A DNA stretch of 64,000 bases, taken from positions 1,860,001 to 1,924,000 of the forward strand of contig NZ_CP087112.1 in NCBI RefSeq assembly GCF_025643255.1. Direction: 5' to 3'. Position numbers and translations under genes: made by a program. Below the pieces are notes generated by a model. The model worked only from the letters and a program-made list of their open reading frames with translations. It ran no database searches and was not told the DNA's origin. Numbering within the stretch: the stretch's first letter is position 1; every line of letters begins with the position of its first letter. This document shows, piece by piece, positions 45,603-56,593 of this stretch. Origin of the DNA: Halomonas sp. 7T. GTDB taxonomy: Bacteria > Pseudomonadota > Gammaproteobacteria > Pseudomonadales > Halomonadaceae.

Positions 45603-48242
45603 CTATGCCGTGGTGGATTCAAGAAAATCCTGGGCGAAACGCTGCAACACCCCACCGGCTGAGTAAATGGTGACCTCTTCAGCGGTGTCAATCCGGCAGA
45701 TCACCGGCACACGTTCAGTAGTACCACTCTGACGATGAATCACTAACGTCAGCTTGGCGCGAGGCTGAGGAGAACCTTCTACATCGAAGATTTCCGTACC
45801 GTCCAAGGCTAGCGTTTTGCGTGTAGTGCCTTCTTCAAACTGCAGCGGCATCACCCCCATCCCAATTAGATTGGTACGGTGAATACGCTCAAACCCCTCG
45901 GCCACAATGGCTTCAACACCGGCTAGTGCAACGCCTTTCGCCGCCCAGTCACGGGAAGAGCCCTGACCGTAGTCCGCACCGGCGATAATAATCAGCGGCT
46001 GCTTGCGCGCCATGTAGGTTTCAATGGCTTCCCACATCCGCGTTACCGTGCCTTCCGGCTCAACACGCGCCAACGACCCCTGCAGAACGTTGCCCTGCTC
46101 GTCATGCACCATTTCATTAAACAGTTTGGGATTGGCAAGTGTCGCGCGCTGAGCGGTTAAGTGGTCACCACGGTGGGTCGCGTAGGAGTTAAAGTCCTCC
46201 TCAGGCAGGCCCATTTTGTGCAAGTACTCACCTGCCGCACTGTCCATCATAATCGCGTTAGAAGGCGACAAGTGATCCGTGGTGATGTTGTCCGGCAAAA
46301 TCGCCAAGGGGCGCATGCCTTTCAAACCACGCTCGGCAGCCATATTGCCTTCCCAGTACGGCGGGCGGCGAATATACGTGCTCTGGGGGCGCCATTCGTA
46401 GAGGGGGCTTACCTGGGTGCGCGCGCTCTTATCGAGGTCAAACATGGGGATATAGGTTTGACGGAACTGCTCCGGCTTCACCGAGGCCTTCACAATGGCA
46501 TCGATTTCGCTATCGTCAGGCCAGATATCTTTCAGCGTAACGGGGTTGCCGTTTTGGTCGGTACCCAGCACGTCTTTTTCGATATCAAAACGAATCGTGC
46601 CCGCAATCGCGTAGGCCACCACTAAGGGCGGTGAAGCCAAAAACGCCTGCTTGGCGTAGGGGTGAATGCGCCCGTCAAAGTTCCGGTTACCCGAAAGCAC
46701 CGCCGTGGCGTAAAGATCCCGGTCGATGATCTCTTCCTGAATCGTCGGGTCTAAAGCGCCCGACATGCCGTTACACGTCGTGCAGGCGTAAGCCACAACG
46801 CCAAAGCCAAGGTTTTCCAACTCATCCATTAGCTTGGCTTCTTCCAGATACATCTTGACGGTTTTCGAACCCGGCGCCAGCGACGACTTTACCCACGGTT
46901 TACGCGTTAAACCTAAGCGGTTGGCGTTGCGAGCAATTAGGCCTGCCGCCACCATGTTGCGAGGGTTAGAGGTATTCGTACAGCTGGTAATCGCCGCAAT
47001 GATGACCGCGCCGTCCGGCATTTTGCCTGCTTGCTCATCGGCCCGTGCTTTGTCCAGATCAACGGCAATACCGCGCTGAGCAAGTTCTGAGGTGGGCAAG
47101 TGCGCGTGAGGGTTTGAAGGCCCAGCCAAGGTACGGGTAACGCTTGAAAGATCAAAGCGCAGTATCCGCCCGTACTCCGCCGTTTTGAGGCTATCTGCCC
47201 ACAGCCCGGTGTGCTTGGCATAGGCTTCAACAAGCGCTACCTGCTCATCCTCACGCCCCGTAAGCTTGAGGTAATCAATGGTTTGATTGTCGATGTAGAA
47301 CATCGCCGCCGTGGCGCCATACTCTGGCGTCATGTTGGAAATGGTCGCGCGATCGCCTACGGTTAGCGCATCGGCGCCCTCACCGTAAAACTCCAGGTAC
47401 GCACCCACGACGCGCTCTTTTCGCAGGAATTCAGTAATCGCCAGCACCATATCGGTACCGGTGATACCTGGCTGCAGCTTGCCGGCCAGTTCGACACCGA
47501 CGATGTCCGGCAGGCGCATCATCGAGGCACGGCCCAGCATGACACTTTCGGCTTCAAGGCCACCCACACCCACCGAAATAACGCCCAACGCATCCACCAT
47601 GGGTGTATGGCTATCGGTGCCTACGCAGGTATCTGGATAAGCAACTTTCTGTCCATTTTCATCAGCGCGACACTGCACTACTGGCGACATTTTCTCCAGA
47701 TTGATCTGGTGCATAATGCCGTTGCCAGGAGGGATTACATCAACGTTCTCGAAGGCCACTTTGGTCCAGTTGATAAAATGGAAGCGGTCATCGTTGCGGC
47801 GATCTTCCACCTGCCGGTTTTTCTCAAACGCGTCTTTCTCGAACCCTGCGTGCTCAACGGCCAATGAGTGATCGACAATCAGCTGCGTGGGTACCACAGG
47901 GTTTACTTTCGCCGGGTCGCCACCCTTCTCAGCAATGGCATCACGAAGGCCAGCTAGGTCGACTAAAGCGGTTTGCCCCAGAATGTCATGACACACAACG
48001 CGCGCTGGATACCAAGGAAAATCCAAATCTTGCTTGCGTTCGATAAGCTGCTTCAGCGCATCGGTTAACAGCGCTGGATCACAGCGCCGCACCAGCTGCT
48101 CGGCCAACACCCGAGAGGTGTAGGGCAGCGTCGCGTAGGCGCCGGGCTGGATATCTTCAACGGCTTGGTGCGCATCGAAGAAATCGACCGGGGCACCGTC
48201 TGCCGTTACGCCTGGCAGCGGCTTGCGATAATTCGTGTTCAT
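45603..48242 (-). CDS. acnD: Fe/S-dependent 2-methylcitrate dehydratase AcnD
   Basis: An 879-residue aconitase-family enzyme dehydrating 2-methylcitrate with the help of PrpF. Cluster cysteines occur in AITSCTNTSNP and ACTTCNGMSG, and the swivel domain has GADYGQGSSRDWAAKG near residue 775. It lies in the prp operon beside prpF, which separates it from housekeeping AcnA. ATG 48242 has GAGAGG upstream; four extra residues from 48254 are possible. Confidence 0.95.
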   Translation of the reverse strand: MNTNYRKPLPGVTADGAPVDFFDAHQAVEDIQPGAYATLPYTSRVLAEQLVRRCDPALLTDALKQLIERKQDLDFPWYPARVVCHDILGQTALVDLAGLRDAIAEKGGDPAKVNPVVPTQLIVDHSLAVEHAGFEKDAFEKNRQVEDRRNDDRFHFINWTKVAFENVDVIPPGNGIMHQINLEKMSPVVQCRADENGQKVAYPDTCVGTDSHTPMVDALGVISVGVGGLEAESVMLGRASMMRLPDIVGVELAGKLQPGITGTDMVLAITEFLRKERVVGAYLEFYGEGADALTVGDRATISNMTPEYGATAAMFYIDNQTIDYLKLTGREDEQVALVEAYAKHTGLWADSLKTAEYGRILRFDLSSVTRTLAGPSNPHAHLPTSELAQRGIAVDLDKARADEQAGKMPDGAVIIAAITSCTNTSNPRNMVAAGLIARNANRLGLTRKPWVKSSLAPGSKTVKMYLEEAKLMDELENLGFGVVAYACTTCNGMSGALDPTIQEEIIDRDLYATAVLSGNRNFDGRIHPYAKQAFLASPPLVVAYAIAGTIRFDIEKDVLGTDQNGNPVTLKDIWPDDSEIDAIVKASVKPEQFRQTYIPMFDLDKSARTQVSPLYEWRPQSTYIRRPPYWEGNMAAERGLKGMRPLAILPDNITTDHLSPSNAIMMDSAAGEYLHKMGLPEEDFNSYATHRGDHLTAQRATLANPKLFNEMVHDEQGNVLQGSLARVEPEGTVTRMWEAIETYMARKQPLIIIAGADYGQGSSRDWAAKGVALAGVEAIVAEGFERIHRTNLIGMGVMPLQFEEGTTRKTLALDGTEIFDVEGSPQPRAKLTLVIHRQSGTTERVPVICRIDTAEEVTIYSAGGVLQRFAQDFLESTTA

Positions 48243-48275
48243 AATGCCTCTCACTTAATCACGGCCCGTAATGGG

Positions 48276-49403
48276 TTAGTCACGCGCTTCGATGGGCACC
48301 CATTCGCTCTTCTCAGGGCCAGTGTAGTCGGCGCTGGGGCGAATAATGCGGTTATTGGCACGCTGCTCAAACACGTGGGCTGCCCATCCCGTTAAGCGGG
48401 ACATGACGAAGATCGGCGTGAACAGTTTGGTCGGAATATCCATGAAGTGATAGGCGCTCGCGTGGAAGAAATCGGCGTTACAGAAAAGCTTCTTCTCGCG
48501 CCACATGACTTCTTCGCAACGTACCGACACAGGGTAAAGCACGCTGTCACCGACGTCTTCAGACAGCTTCTTCGACCACTCTTTGATGATTTCATTACGC
48601 GGGTCAGACTCGCGATAAATCGCATGGCCAAAGCCCATGATCTTCTCTTTACGCTCCAACATACCCAGCATTTCACGCTCGGCTTCTTCCGGCGATGCCC
48701 AGTTCTCAATCATCGCCATGGCCGCTTCGTTAGCGCCGCCGTGCAGCGGGCCACGCAGCGAACCAATCGCGCCGGTAACGCAGGAGTGCATATCGGAAAG
48801 CGTCGAGGCACACACGCGTGCGGTGAAGGTAGACGCATTGAACTCATGCTCAGCGTAAAGGATCAGCGAAACATTCATAACGCGAGCGTGTAGCTCAGAA
48901 GCAGGCTCGCCACGCAGCATATGCAGGAAGTGGCCGCCTACCGAGGCATCGTCGGTTTCAGTATCAATACGAACGCCGTCGTGGCTGAAACGGTACCAGT
49001 AGCAGATAATCGAGGGCAGCACTGCTAGCAGACGATCGGAAACATCTTGCTGCTGGTCAAAGCTCTCTTCCATTTCCAGGTTACCCAACATAGAGGTACC
49101 GGTGCGCATCACATCCATCGGATGCGCATCTTTAGGAATTTGCTCCAGCACGGTCTTCAAAGCATCGGGTAGACCGCGTAGCCCTTTCAGCTTGGTAATA
49201 TAGCTATCGAGTTCGGCTTGATTAGGCAACTTGCCTTTCAACAGTAAATAAGCGACTTCTTCAAATTTAGCTTTCTCAGCTAACTCTTTAATATCAAAAC
49301 CACGGTAAGTTAACCCGGAGCCTGTCTTACCCACCGTACACAGCGCGGTACTACCGGCACTTTGACCACGGAGTCCTGCACTGTTTTGCGGTTTATCAGC
49401 CAT
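48276..49403 (-). CDS. prpC: 2-methylcitrate synthase PrpC
   Basis: Condenses propionyl-CoA with oxaloacetate. The 375-residue citrate-synthase-fold protein has the catalytic His regions GPLHGGANEAAM and GFGHAIYRESDPRN and the Asp/Phe region near FFHASAYHFM. The short length and operon position identify PrpC rather than GltA. It lies between prpB (58 bp) and acnD (33 bp). Confidence 0.95.
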   Translation of the reverse strand: MADKPQNSAGLRGQSAGSTALCTVGKTGSGLTYRGFDIKELAEKAKFEEVAYLLLKGKLPNQAELDSYITKLKGLRGLPDALKTVLEQIPKDAHPMDVMRTGTSMLGNLEMEESFDQQQDVSDRLLAVLPSIICYWYRFSHDGVRIDTETDDASVGGHFLHMLRGEPASELHARVMNVSLILYAEHEFNASTFTARVCASTLSDMHSCVTGAIGSLRGPLHGGANEAAMAMIENWASPEEAEREMLGMLERKEKIMGFGHAIYRESDPRNEIIKEWSKKLSEDVGDSVLYPVSVRCEEVMWREKKLFCNADFFHASAYHFMDIPTKLFTPIFVMSRLTGWAAHVFEQRANNRIIRPSADYTGPEKSEWVPIEARD

Positions 49404-49461
49404 GTCGTGTCTCCTGTTCGTACTTTTATATTTTAATTTTAAATCGTTCTTTTAACGGCTA

Positions 49462-50358
49462 TTACGCGTCTTTCTGCTCAGCGAACAGCGCGTCGAGCTT
49501 TTGCTCGAAATCGTGATAGTTCAAAAAGTCATACAGCTCATCGCGGGTCTGCATAATATCGACCACCTCTTTTTGATGGCCGTTATCCAGGATGCTCTGG
49601 TAAACCTGCAGAGCGGCGGCGTTCATAGCGCGGAAAGCGGAAAGCGGATAGAGCACCATACGACAGCCCACTTCCCCCAGCTCCTGCTGAGAGAACAGCG
49701 GTGTTGCGCCAAATTCGGTGATGTTGGCCAGAATCGGAGCGTTCACGCGCGAACAGAATGCACGGTAGTCATCCAGCGTGTGCACCGCTTCGGCAAAGAT
49801 CGCGTCGGCTCCCGCTTCCACGCAGGCGTTAGCACGCTCGATGGCGGCGTCTAGGCCCTCTTTCTGGAAGGCATCAGTACGCGCAATGAGGTAAAAATCG
49901 GGGTCTAACTTGGCATCCGCCGCGGCTTTAATACGGTCGACCATTTCCTGCTGAGACACGATGGCCTTATTGGGGCGATGGCCGCAGCGCTTTTGGGCTA
50001 CTTGGTCTTCCAGGTGAACGGCGGCAACGCCTGCACGCTGCATCTCTTTAACCGTGCGCGAAATATTAAAAGCACCGCCCCAACCCGTATCAATATCCAC
50101 CAACAGCGGCAGGTCAGTCGCGCCACAAATACGATGCGCATCTTCCACTACGTCGTTCATGCTGGTCATACCCAAATCCGGCAAGCCAAAAGACGCATTC
50201 GCCACACCACCACCCGACAGATAAATCGCTTGGTGCCCCACTCGTTCAGCCATCATCGCGGTATACGCGTTAATCGTGCCGAGGATGGGCAGTGGACGGT
50301 TCGCTTCTAGCGCGGCCCGAAAGCGAGCACCTGGCGTAAGAGTAGATGAAGTAGTCAT
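49462..50358 (-). CDS. prpB: 2-methylisocitrate lyase PrpB
   Basis: Cleaves 2-methylisocitrate to pyruvate and succinate. The 298-residue PEP-mutase/isocitrate-lyase barrel has [12 protein letters not shown] (Mg site), the active loop KRCGHRPNK with its catalytic Cys and the ARTDA stretch. Its AAAGGAGC site is strong. It is the first enzyme gene after the GntR regulator, 42 bp apart. Confidence 0.96.
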   Translation of the reverse strand: MTTSSTLTPGARFRAALEANRPLPILGTINAYTAMMAERVGHQAIYLSGGGVANASFGLPDLGMTSMNDVVEDAHRICGATDLPLLVDIDTGWGGAFNISRTVKEMQRAGVAAVHLEDQVAQKRCGHRPNKAIVSQQEMVDRIKAAADAKLDPDFYLIARTDAFQKEGLDAAIERANACVEAGADAIFAEAVHTLDDYRAFCSRVNAPILANITEFGATPLFSQQELGEVGCRMVLYPLSAFRAMNAAALQVYQSILDNGHQKEVVDIMQTRDELYDFLNYHDFEQKLDALFAEQKDA

Positions 50359-50400
50359 GGGCGTTGCTCCTTTAAAAGGCTTGACGGATAGGCGTATCGA

Positions 50401-51144
50401 CTAATCCGCTGATGAGGTTGATTGTTGTTCAAGAATCGCGGCGTAACGGTCGGCGACGTTTGCCCTAGAAGCACTGACATGGCGCCGCATCAGCAGCTCA
50501 GCCAGCTCAGCATCTCCGGCTTCAATGGCATCTACAATGCGGTGATGCTCCACAAAGGCGAGCTGGGGCCGCTTACCGCTGGCGCTGAACTGGGTGCGAT
50601 ACAGACGCACTAAGTAATACAGGTCATCGCAAAGCAGGTTCATCAACATTTTATTGTGGCTGCCTTGAACGATGCAGTAATGAAAATCAAGGTCACCTTC
50701 GCGCTGGTAGTAAGCTTCGCCTCGCTTTAGGTCTGCCTGGCCTTCATGCAGGGCCAGCACTTCGCGTAGACCCTTAATTTCCTCAGCAGACATATGCTCA
50801 GCGGCCAAGCGTGCCGCCATGCTTTCTAAGGCTTCCCGCACATCAAACAGCTCTAGAAGCTCTTTCATAGAAAGCTTAACCACCCGCGCACCTACATGGG
50901 GCACACGCTCAATCAACCGGTGCGCTTCTAAACGACGCATGGCTTCACGTAGCGGCCCGCGTGAAATACCGTAGGTTTTAGACAATCCCGGCTCGGTGAT
51001 TTTACTACCCGGCGCCAGCTCGCCACGCACAATAGCGTCTTGTAACTGATGGAAAACCCGCTCAGCCAATGTGCGCACTTCAGGCGACATGTGTTCAGAG
51101 GGTTTATCAGCACGCTGATGTGAAGGAGAAACGAATAGGGTCAT
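50401..51144 (-). CDS. GntR family regulator of the prp operon (FCD domain)
   Basis: A 247-residue transcription factor: N-terminal winged helix (about 25-90; LAPGSKITEPGLSKTYGISRGPLREAMRRLE in part) and C-terminal all-helical FCD ligand domain (about 95-230) with the metal/ligand His residues (HYCIVQGSH, VEHHRIVDAIEAGD). It heads the prp operon and probably represses it until a methylcitrate-cycle intermediate accumulates. A perfect palindrome just upstream of its start is the likely operator. It is unlike the sigma-54 PrpR of enterobacteria. Confidence 0.9.
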   Translation of the reverse strand: MTLFVSPSHQRADKPSEHMSPEVRTLAERVFHQLQDAIVRGELAPGSKITEPGLSKTYGISRGPLREAMRRLEAHRLIERVPHVGARVVKLSMKELLELFDVREALESMAARLAAEHMSAEEIKGLREVLALHEGQADLKRGEAYYQREGDLDFHYCIVQGSHNKMLMNLLCDDLYYLVRLYRTQFSASGKRPQLAFVEHHRIVDAIEAGDAELAELLMRRHVSASRANVADRYAAILEQQSTSSAD

Positions 51145-51149
51145 GTTTA

Positions 51150-51161
51150 ATTGTCGACAAT
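51150..51161. promoter_or_regulatory. Palindromic GntR/FCD operator
   Basis: Perfect palindrome ATTGTCGACAAT, 5 bp upstream of the gntR ATG. It lies about 15 bp downstream of a predicted -10, so a bound repressor would block initiation. The TTGT-N2-ACAA form is typical of FadR-subfamily regulators. A degenerate copy (CTGTCAACAAT, 51268-51278) lies upstream. Confidence 0.7.
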
Positions 51162-51175
51162 CGATGGATGAAAGA

Positions 51176-51204
51176 ACTTTAGCTTGTCATTTTTGTGCCG
51201 TCAA
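51176..51204 (-). promoter_or_regulatory. Predicted promoter of gntR-prpBC-acnD
   Basis: Minus strand TTGACG (51204-51199), 17-bp spacer, TAAAGT (51181-51176). The predicted start lies around 51169, just before the palindromic operator. Confidence 0.55.
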
Positions 51205-51398
51205 CTAGGCAAAATGCCCGACGTTATTCGTCTTTCGTTGTAAACGACGAGCAAAACACACTCAAGCTGTCAACAATCATACAGCAAACCCGGCACCTTG
51301 AAATAACAGCGTGTGTAAGGCGTCAAAGCATTTCACTGGTGTGTATGGGTAACGACCTCTAAGATATGTCGCCCTTGTACCGGCCTGGCGTTTGCACC

Positions 51399-52778
51399 AT
51401 GACAACGGCGTTAACCATTACAGCCCTGCCTTATTCCTCTGACCCACTCGCGCTATTTGCGCGTCTGCGAAAGCGCCCCGGCGCAGTGCTGCTCGATAGC
51501 GGGCGCCCGGTAGCCTCCGGACGCTATGACATACTGAGCAGTGACCCGCTGGCAACGCTTGAAATCACACCAACCGGGCACCCGGTGTTTAGCTCCGCTC
51601 AGCTCCAGCTGCCTGCCAAATTTAGTGACATAGATGGCAATACGGCAGCCAACAGTTTCGCCCTACAAGAGTGGCTGTTAGCGCAACTACCCAGCACCCA
51701 AGTAGACAGCGAGCTGCCTTTTTTAGGCGGGCTTATTGGCTACTGGAGCTACGATTTAGGCCGCAATAACTTAGCGGTTTCTAGCCAGCACCCCAGCGCC
51801 ACAGCGCTACCTTTGGCGCGGCTTGGGCTATACGACTGGTGTATTACTATTGACCATGAGCAGCGCCAAGCGTGGCTAGTCGCCTCCCCTTTGCGGCAAC
51901 AGCAGGTCACCGAGTGGCTCGCGCAACCCCTCGACGAGGGCAATGCCCCCTTCTCTTTAACCAGCGCCTTTCAAGCCGAGCTCAGCCAAGCGCACTACAC
52001 CGAACGCTTTGATGCTGTTCAGCGCTATATACGCGCGGGAGATTGTTATCAAATCAACTTGGCCCAGCGCTTTTCAGCCCGCTACCAAGGAGATGAGTGG
52101 CAGGCGTATCTGCGGCTGAGAAACGCCACGCCAACGCCCTTCTCAGGATTTATGGCGTGGAAAAACCAAGCAGTGCTGTCACTTTCGCCAGAACGCTTTA
52201 TCCGCTGTCGAGACGGGTTAGTCGAAACGCGCCCTATTAAAGGCACGCGTCCCCGGGGCAGTTCGCAAGAGGAGGATCGCACGCTGGCGGAGGAGCTACT
52301 CAGCAGCACCAAAGACCGCGCTGAAAATGTCATGATTGTGGATTTGTTGCGCAACGACCTGGGGCGCGTGTGCACCCCTGGCACGATTCGGGTGCCTCAA
52401 CTTTGCCAGTTAGAGAGTTATCCTAATGTCCACCATCTTGTTAGCGTGGTGCAGGGCCAGTTGGCCGATAACCATTCACCCTTATCGCTGCTAACGGCAG
52501 CCTCTCCGGGCGGCTCCATCACCGGCGCCCCAAAGATACGCGCCATGCAGATTATCGACGAGCTGGAACCCTGCCAACGGAGCGTCTACTGCGGCAGCCT
52601 AGGTTATTTAGACACCCGTGGCAGTATGGATACCTCAATCGCGATACGCACGATGGTAGCCGACGCTGGCACGCTGCACGTATGGGGCGGCGGCGGCTTA
52701 GTGGCCGACTCAAAAGCCGAAGAAGAGTACATAGAAACGCTCGACAAAATCCGTCATCTAATAGGCGCCCTGGAATAA
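51399..52778 (+). CDS. pabB: Aminodeoxychorismate synthase component I
   Basis: Chorismate-using enzyme of folate synthesis, working with a PabA glutaminase. The 459-residue protein has the PabB-type PIKGTRPRG with its active-site Lys, DRAENVMIVDLLRNDLGRVC (given in part), SPGGSITGAPKIRAMQ and WGGGGLVADS. ATG 51399 fits the usual N-terminus; an ATG at 51366 would add 11 residues. Neither start has a strong ribosome site. It is transcribed divergently from the gntR gene. Confidence 0.93.
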   Translation: MTTALTITALPYSSDPLALFARLRKRPGAVLLDSGRPVASGRYDILSSDPLATLEITPTGHPVFSSAQLQLPAKFSDIDGNTAANSFALQEWLLAQLPSTQVDSELPFLGGLIGYWSYDLGRNNLAVSSQHPSATALPLARLGLYDWCITIDHEQRQAWLVASPLRQQQVTEWLAQPLDEGNAPFSLTSAFQAELSQAHYTERFDAVQRYIRAGDCYQINLAQRFSARYQGDEWQAYLRLRNATPTPFSGFMAWKNQAVLSLSPERFIRCRDGLVETRPIKGTRPRGSSQEEDRTLAEELLSSTKDRAENVMIVDLLRNDLGRVCTPGTIRVPQLCQLESYPNVHHLVSVVQGQLADNHSPLSLLTAASPGGSITGAPKIRAMQIIDELEPCQRSVYCGSLGYLDTRGSMDTSIAIRTMVADAGTLHVWGGGGLVADSKAEEEYIETLDKIRHLIGALE

Positions 52779-52919
52779 AAAGACATCCGCTTAAATCAAA
52801 AAGAAATATAAAAGCCTAACCAAACGGTATTGGGGAGAGAGGCCTACCCTTTGTTAGTCTAGCGCTAACATCCAAGGTTTAACGGCACGTTTTACAGCTT
52901 ATTGATAAAGGGAGGCTGC

Positions 52920-53540
52920 ATGTCCTCAGCACTTGACGACATTAACCGCGACTTTGCTAACAACCCCCAGGGCCTAATTGAGTGGGCGTTTCGCCAAGGC
53001 AGTCGACCCATTTGCACCACCAATTTTCGCCCGTTTGAAGCGGTCATTCTTCACATGGTGACCCAAGTGCGTCCCGATATCCCCATTGTATGGATGGACA
53101 GCGGCTATAACACCGACGCCACCTACCAGTTTGCCGATACGCTAATTCAGCGCCTTAACCTCAACATGGTGAGTTTTTTACCGAAACGTACCCGCGCCCA
53201 CCGTGAAGCATTGGAAGGGCCAGCCCCTGGCATTGACGACCCACGCCATGCGGCCTTTACCCAAGAAGTGAAGATAGAACCGTTCGAGCGCGCCCTGCGA
53301 GACATGCAGCCAGACGTATGGTTTACTGCGCTGCGCGCCGAAGACACCCCAGAGCGCGCCCAAATGCAGGTAGCGAGTCGCAACAGCGATGGCCTGCTAA
53401 AAGTCGCCCCGCTGCTCCAATGGAGTGCGAAAGATATGTATGAATACTTACAAGCCCATGATTTACCTAATAACTTCGACTATTTCGACCCTACTAAAGT
53501 AGAAGAGAAGCGTGAGTGCGGCCTACATCTGCAGCACTAG
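52920..53540 (+). CDS. cysH: Phosphoadenosine phosphosulfate reductase CysH
   Basis: Reduces activated sulfate to sulfite with thioredoxin. The 206-residue protein has the nucleotide-binding WMDSGYNTDATYQFAD, a TTNFRPFEA loop and the catalytic ECGLHLQH at the C-terminus. The cysteine pairs that hold a 4Fe-4S cluster in APS reductases are absent, so it should prefer PAPS. ATG 52920 has an excellent GGGAGG. cysB faces it and trxA lies 1.4 kb downstream. Confidence 0.94.
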   Translation: MSSALDDINRDFANNPQGLIEWAFRQGSRPICTTNFRPFEAVILHMVTQVRPDIPIVWMDSGYNTDATYQFADTLIQRLNLNMVSFLPKRTRAHREALEGPAPGIDDPRHAAFTQEVKIEPFERALRDMQPDVWFTALRAEDTPERAQMQVASRNSDGLLKVAPLLQWSAKDMYEYLQAHDLPNNFDYFDPTKVEEKRECGLHLQH

Positions 53541-53560
53541 CGCTAAAGCACATCGGGCAT

Positions 53561-53594
53561 AGCGAGTAGCGAGTAGTGAAGAGAGTAGTGAAGA
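53561..53594. repeat. Short tandem repeats after cysH
   Basis: AGCGAGT twice (53561-53574), running into two exact copies of GAGTAGTGAAGA (53571-53594). It is low-complexity purine-rich sequence between cysH and its terminator. Confidence 0.85.
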
Positions 53595-53597
53595 AAT

Positions 53598-53630
53598 AAG
53601 TGCGCCCAGGCTTTTAGCCTGGGCGCACTT
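53598..53630. terminator. Terminator between cysH and cysB
   Basis: Perfect 14-bp stem (AAGTGCGCCCAGGC / GCCTGGGCGCACTT) with a 5-nt loop, 57 bp after cysH and 12 bp after cysB. No long T-run is present, but position and strength suggest a shared bidirectional terminator. Confidence 0.82.
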
Positions 53631-53642
53631 GGTTAGTTAGGG

Positions 53643-54959
<1,317 letters not shown>

Positions 54960-55283
54960 ATGGCTACTAACATTGATGTCACCAACGCCAATTTCGAGCA
55001 AGAAGTCCTTAACGCCGAACAGCCTGTCCTGCTGAAATTCTGGGCCCCATGGTGCGGCCCCTGTAAAGTCATGGCGCCTGTGGTTGATGAAGTGGCCGCT
55101 GAGCGTGGCGACAATATTAAAGTCGTAAGCGTAAACGTAGACGACGCACCCGAAATCGCCGCTGAGCAAGGTGTACGCGGCGTACCAACGGTAATGTTGT
55201 TTAAGTCAGGTACGAAAGTAGCTTCACTGGTAGGTGCTCAATCTAAATCCCAGCTGACACAATTTATCGATCAAAACGCCTAA
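54960..55283 (+). CDS. trxA: Thioredoxin
   Basis: A 107-residue cytosolic dithiol reductant with the active site WAPWCGPCK and the cis-proline GVRGVPTVMLF. It would supply electrons to CysH and other reductases. It is divergent from cysB and followed by a strong hairpin. Confidence 0.97.
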   Translation: MATNIDVTNANFEQEVLNAEQPVLLKFWAPWCGPCKVMAPVVDEVAAERGDNIKVVSVNVDDAPEIAAEQGVRGVPTVMLFKSGTKVASLVGAQSKSQLTQFIDQNA

Positions 55284-55293
55284 TCCGCGCTAA

Positions 55294-55322
55294 AGTAACC
55301 GCTGGCTGCGCCAGCGGTTACT
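55294..55322. terminator. Terminator after trxA
   Basis: Perfect 12-bp stem (AGTAACCGCTGG / CCAGCGGTTACT) with a 5-nt loop, 10 bp after the trxA stop and 34 bp after the AI-2E permease stop. It probably serves both strands, although the T-tract is poor. Confidence 0.75.
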
Positions 55323-55355
55323 GTCTATAGCTCCCACCACACTCTCTTTACTCTT

Positions 55356-56453
55356 TTATTCTCGACGCTTCCAAGGTGGACGACGGGCATCGCCAAGACG
55401 CGTGCGACGCTGCCCTCCTGGCCCCAGCAAGTGAGCAATCCAGCGCGTCTGCGGATGGCTGTCCAAGGCAATTTTTAGCGTCATCGTCAAAACCACCGAT
55501 AACAACATTCCCGCAGCACCAAAGATCCACCCCCACACGACTAACGAGAGAAAAGCCACAAAGGTGGAAAGCCCCAGCGCTTGACCCATCACGCGAGGCT
55601 CAACAAGATTTCCTAAAATAAAGTTAATCGCTAAATAAGCTGACGCGAGCAAAAATGCCTGTAATAGCCCGCCATCCTGGGAAACTAGCAGTAGCAGCAC
55701 AGGAGGAATAGCCGCCAAAGCCGACCCAATATTGGGGATGAAGTTAAGCGCAAACGCCAGCACCCCCCATAACAGCGGAAACTCCACCCCCACTAACAAG
55801 CAAGAAAGCCAGACCAACACCCCGGTAGCCAAGCTAATAACGGTCTTCACCGCTAGGTAGCGCTTCAGCGTTAAACTAAACTCGCTAAAGCGTTTTAAAC
55901 TTGGAGCTGGGTTCTCAAGCGCACGCGACACTTTATCTCGAAAGTTAAGCGTTTCGAACAGCATAAAAATGACCAGCAGCGCGATAATGCTGCCCTGCAT
56001 AAAGAGGTTACCCAGTTCCCCCAATAGCGTTGCCACCCACGATCCATCGTCTTCCATGGCAAGCATATTACTAAGTTGGTCAGGATTAATCGCTAGCCCG
56101 CGACTGGAGAGTGCATTGAGCAAATCCCAGTAGTGTTCGTACAAACGCGACTCAATATCGGGCAGGGCCTCAATGAAGGTGCTAAAACTGTTCACCACCA
56201 GCAACCCCATCAAAGAAATAAATCCCAGCATCACCATCAATGTCAAAAATGCCGAGACACCGCGACTTAAGCCACTACGGTGCAGCCACTGAACGGGTGA
56301 TGTGCATACAACTGCAATAAATACCGCTAATAAAAGAGGGACTAGAAGATCTGCCCCCGCCTTCATACCCGCAACAATCACTACGAGCGCGGCAAGCGCC
56401 AAGGTCGCATTCAAAGGGATACTGCGATAGTCCTCATCCGATAATTTCGACAT
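55356..56453 (-). CDS. AI-2E family transporter
   Basis: A 365-residue inner-membrane protein (formerly UPF0118/PerM) with about eight helices, a soluble loop at about 85-145, and the conserved ALNFIPNIGSALAAIPP and NLVEPRVMGQALGLS. The name comes from the TqsA founder; many members instead exchange ions or are uncharacterised. The C-terminal tail is strongly basic (RRTRLGDARRPPWKRRE). It stands alone, divergent from the SIMPL gene. Confidence 0.9.
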   Translation of the reverse strand: MSKLSDEDYRSIPLNATLALAALVVIVAGMKAGADLLVPLLLAVFIAVVCTSPVQWLHRSGLSRGVSAFLTLMVMLGFISLMGLLVVNSFSTFIEALPDIESRLYEHYWDLLNALSSRGLAINPDQLSNMLAMEDDGSWVATLLGELGNLFMQGSIIALLVIFMLFETLNFRDKVSRALENPAPSLKRFSEFSLTLKRYLAVKTVISLATGVLVWLSCLLVGVEFPLLWGVLAFALNFIPNIGSALAAIPPVLLLLVSQDGGLLQAFLLASAYLAINFILGNLVEPRVMGQALGLSTFVAFLSLVVWGWIFGAAGMLLSVVLTMTLKIALDSHPQTRWIAHLLGPGGQRRTRLGDARRPPWKRRE

Positions 56454-56593
56454 TGCCCTTTCCTTAGCATGTTATCCATACATCATGGCTGCTCGTGCAA
56501 TATTGCACAAACCATGACGCTATTAAGCAACTATTTGGCATCGACTCTTAGCCGATGAACTTTATGGTGTTTCGCCCTTCAAAGCAGCGTCAC

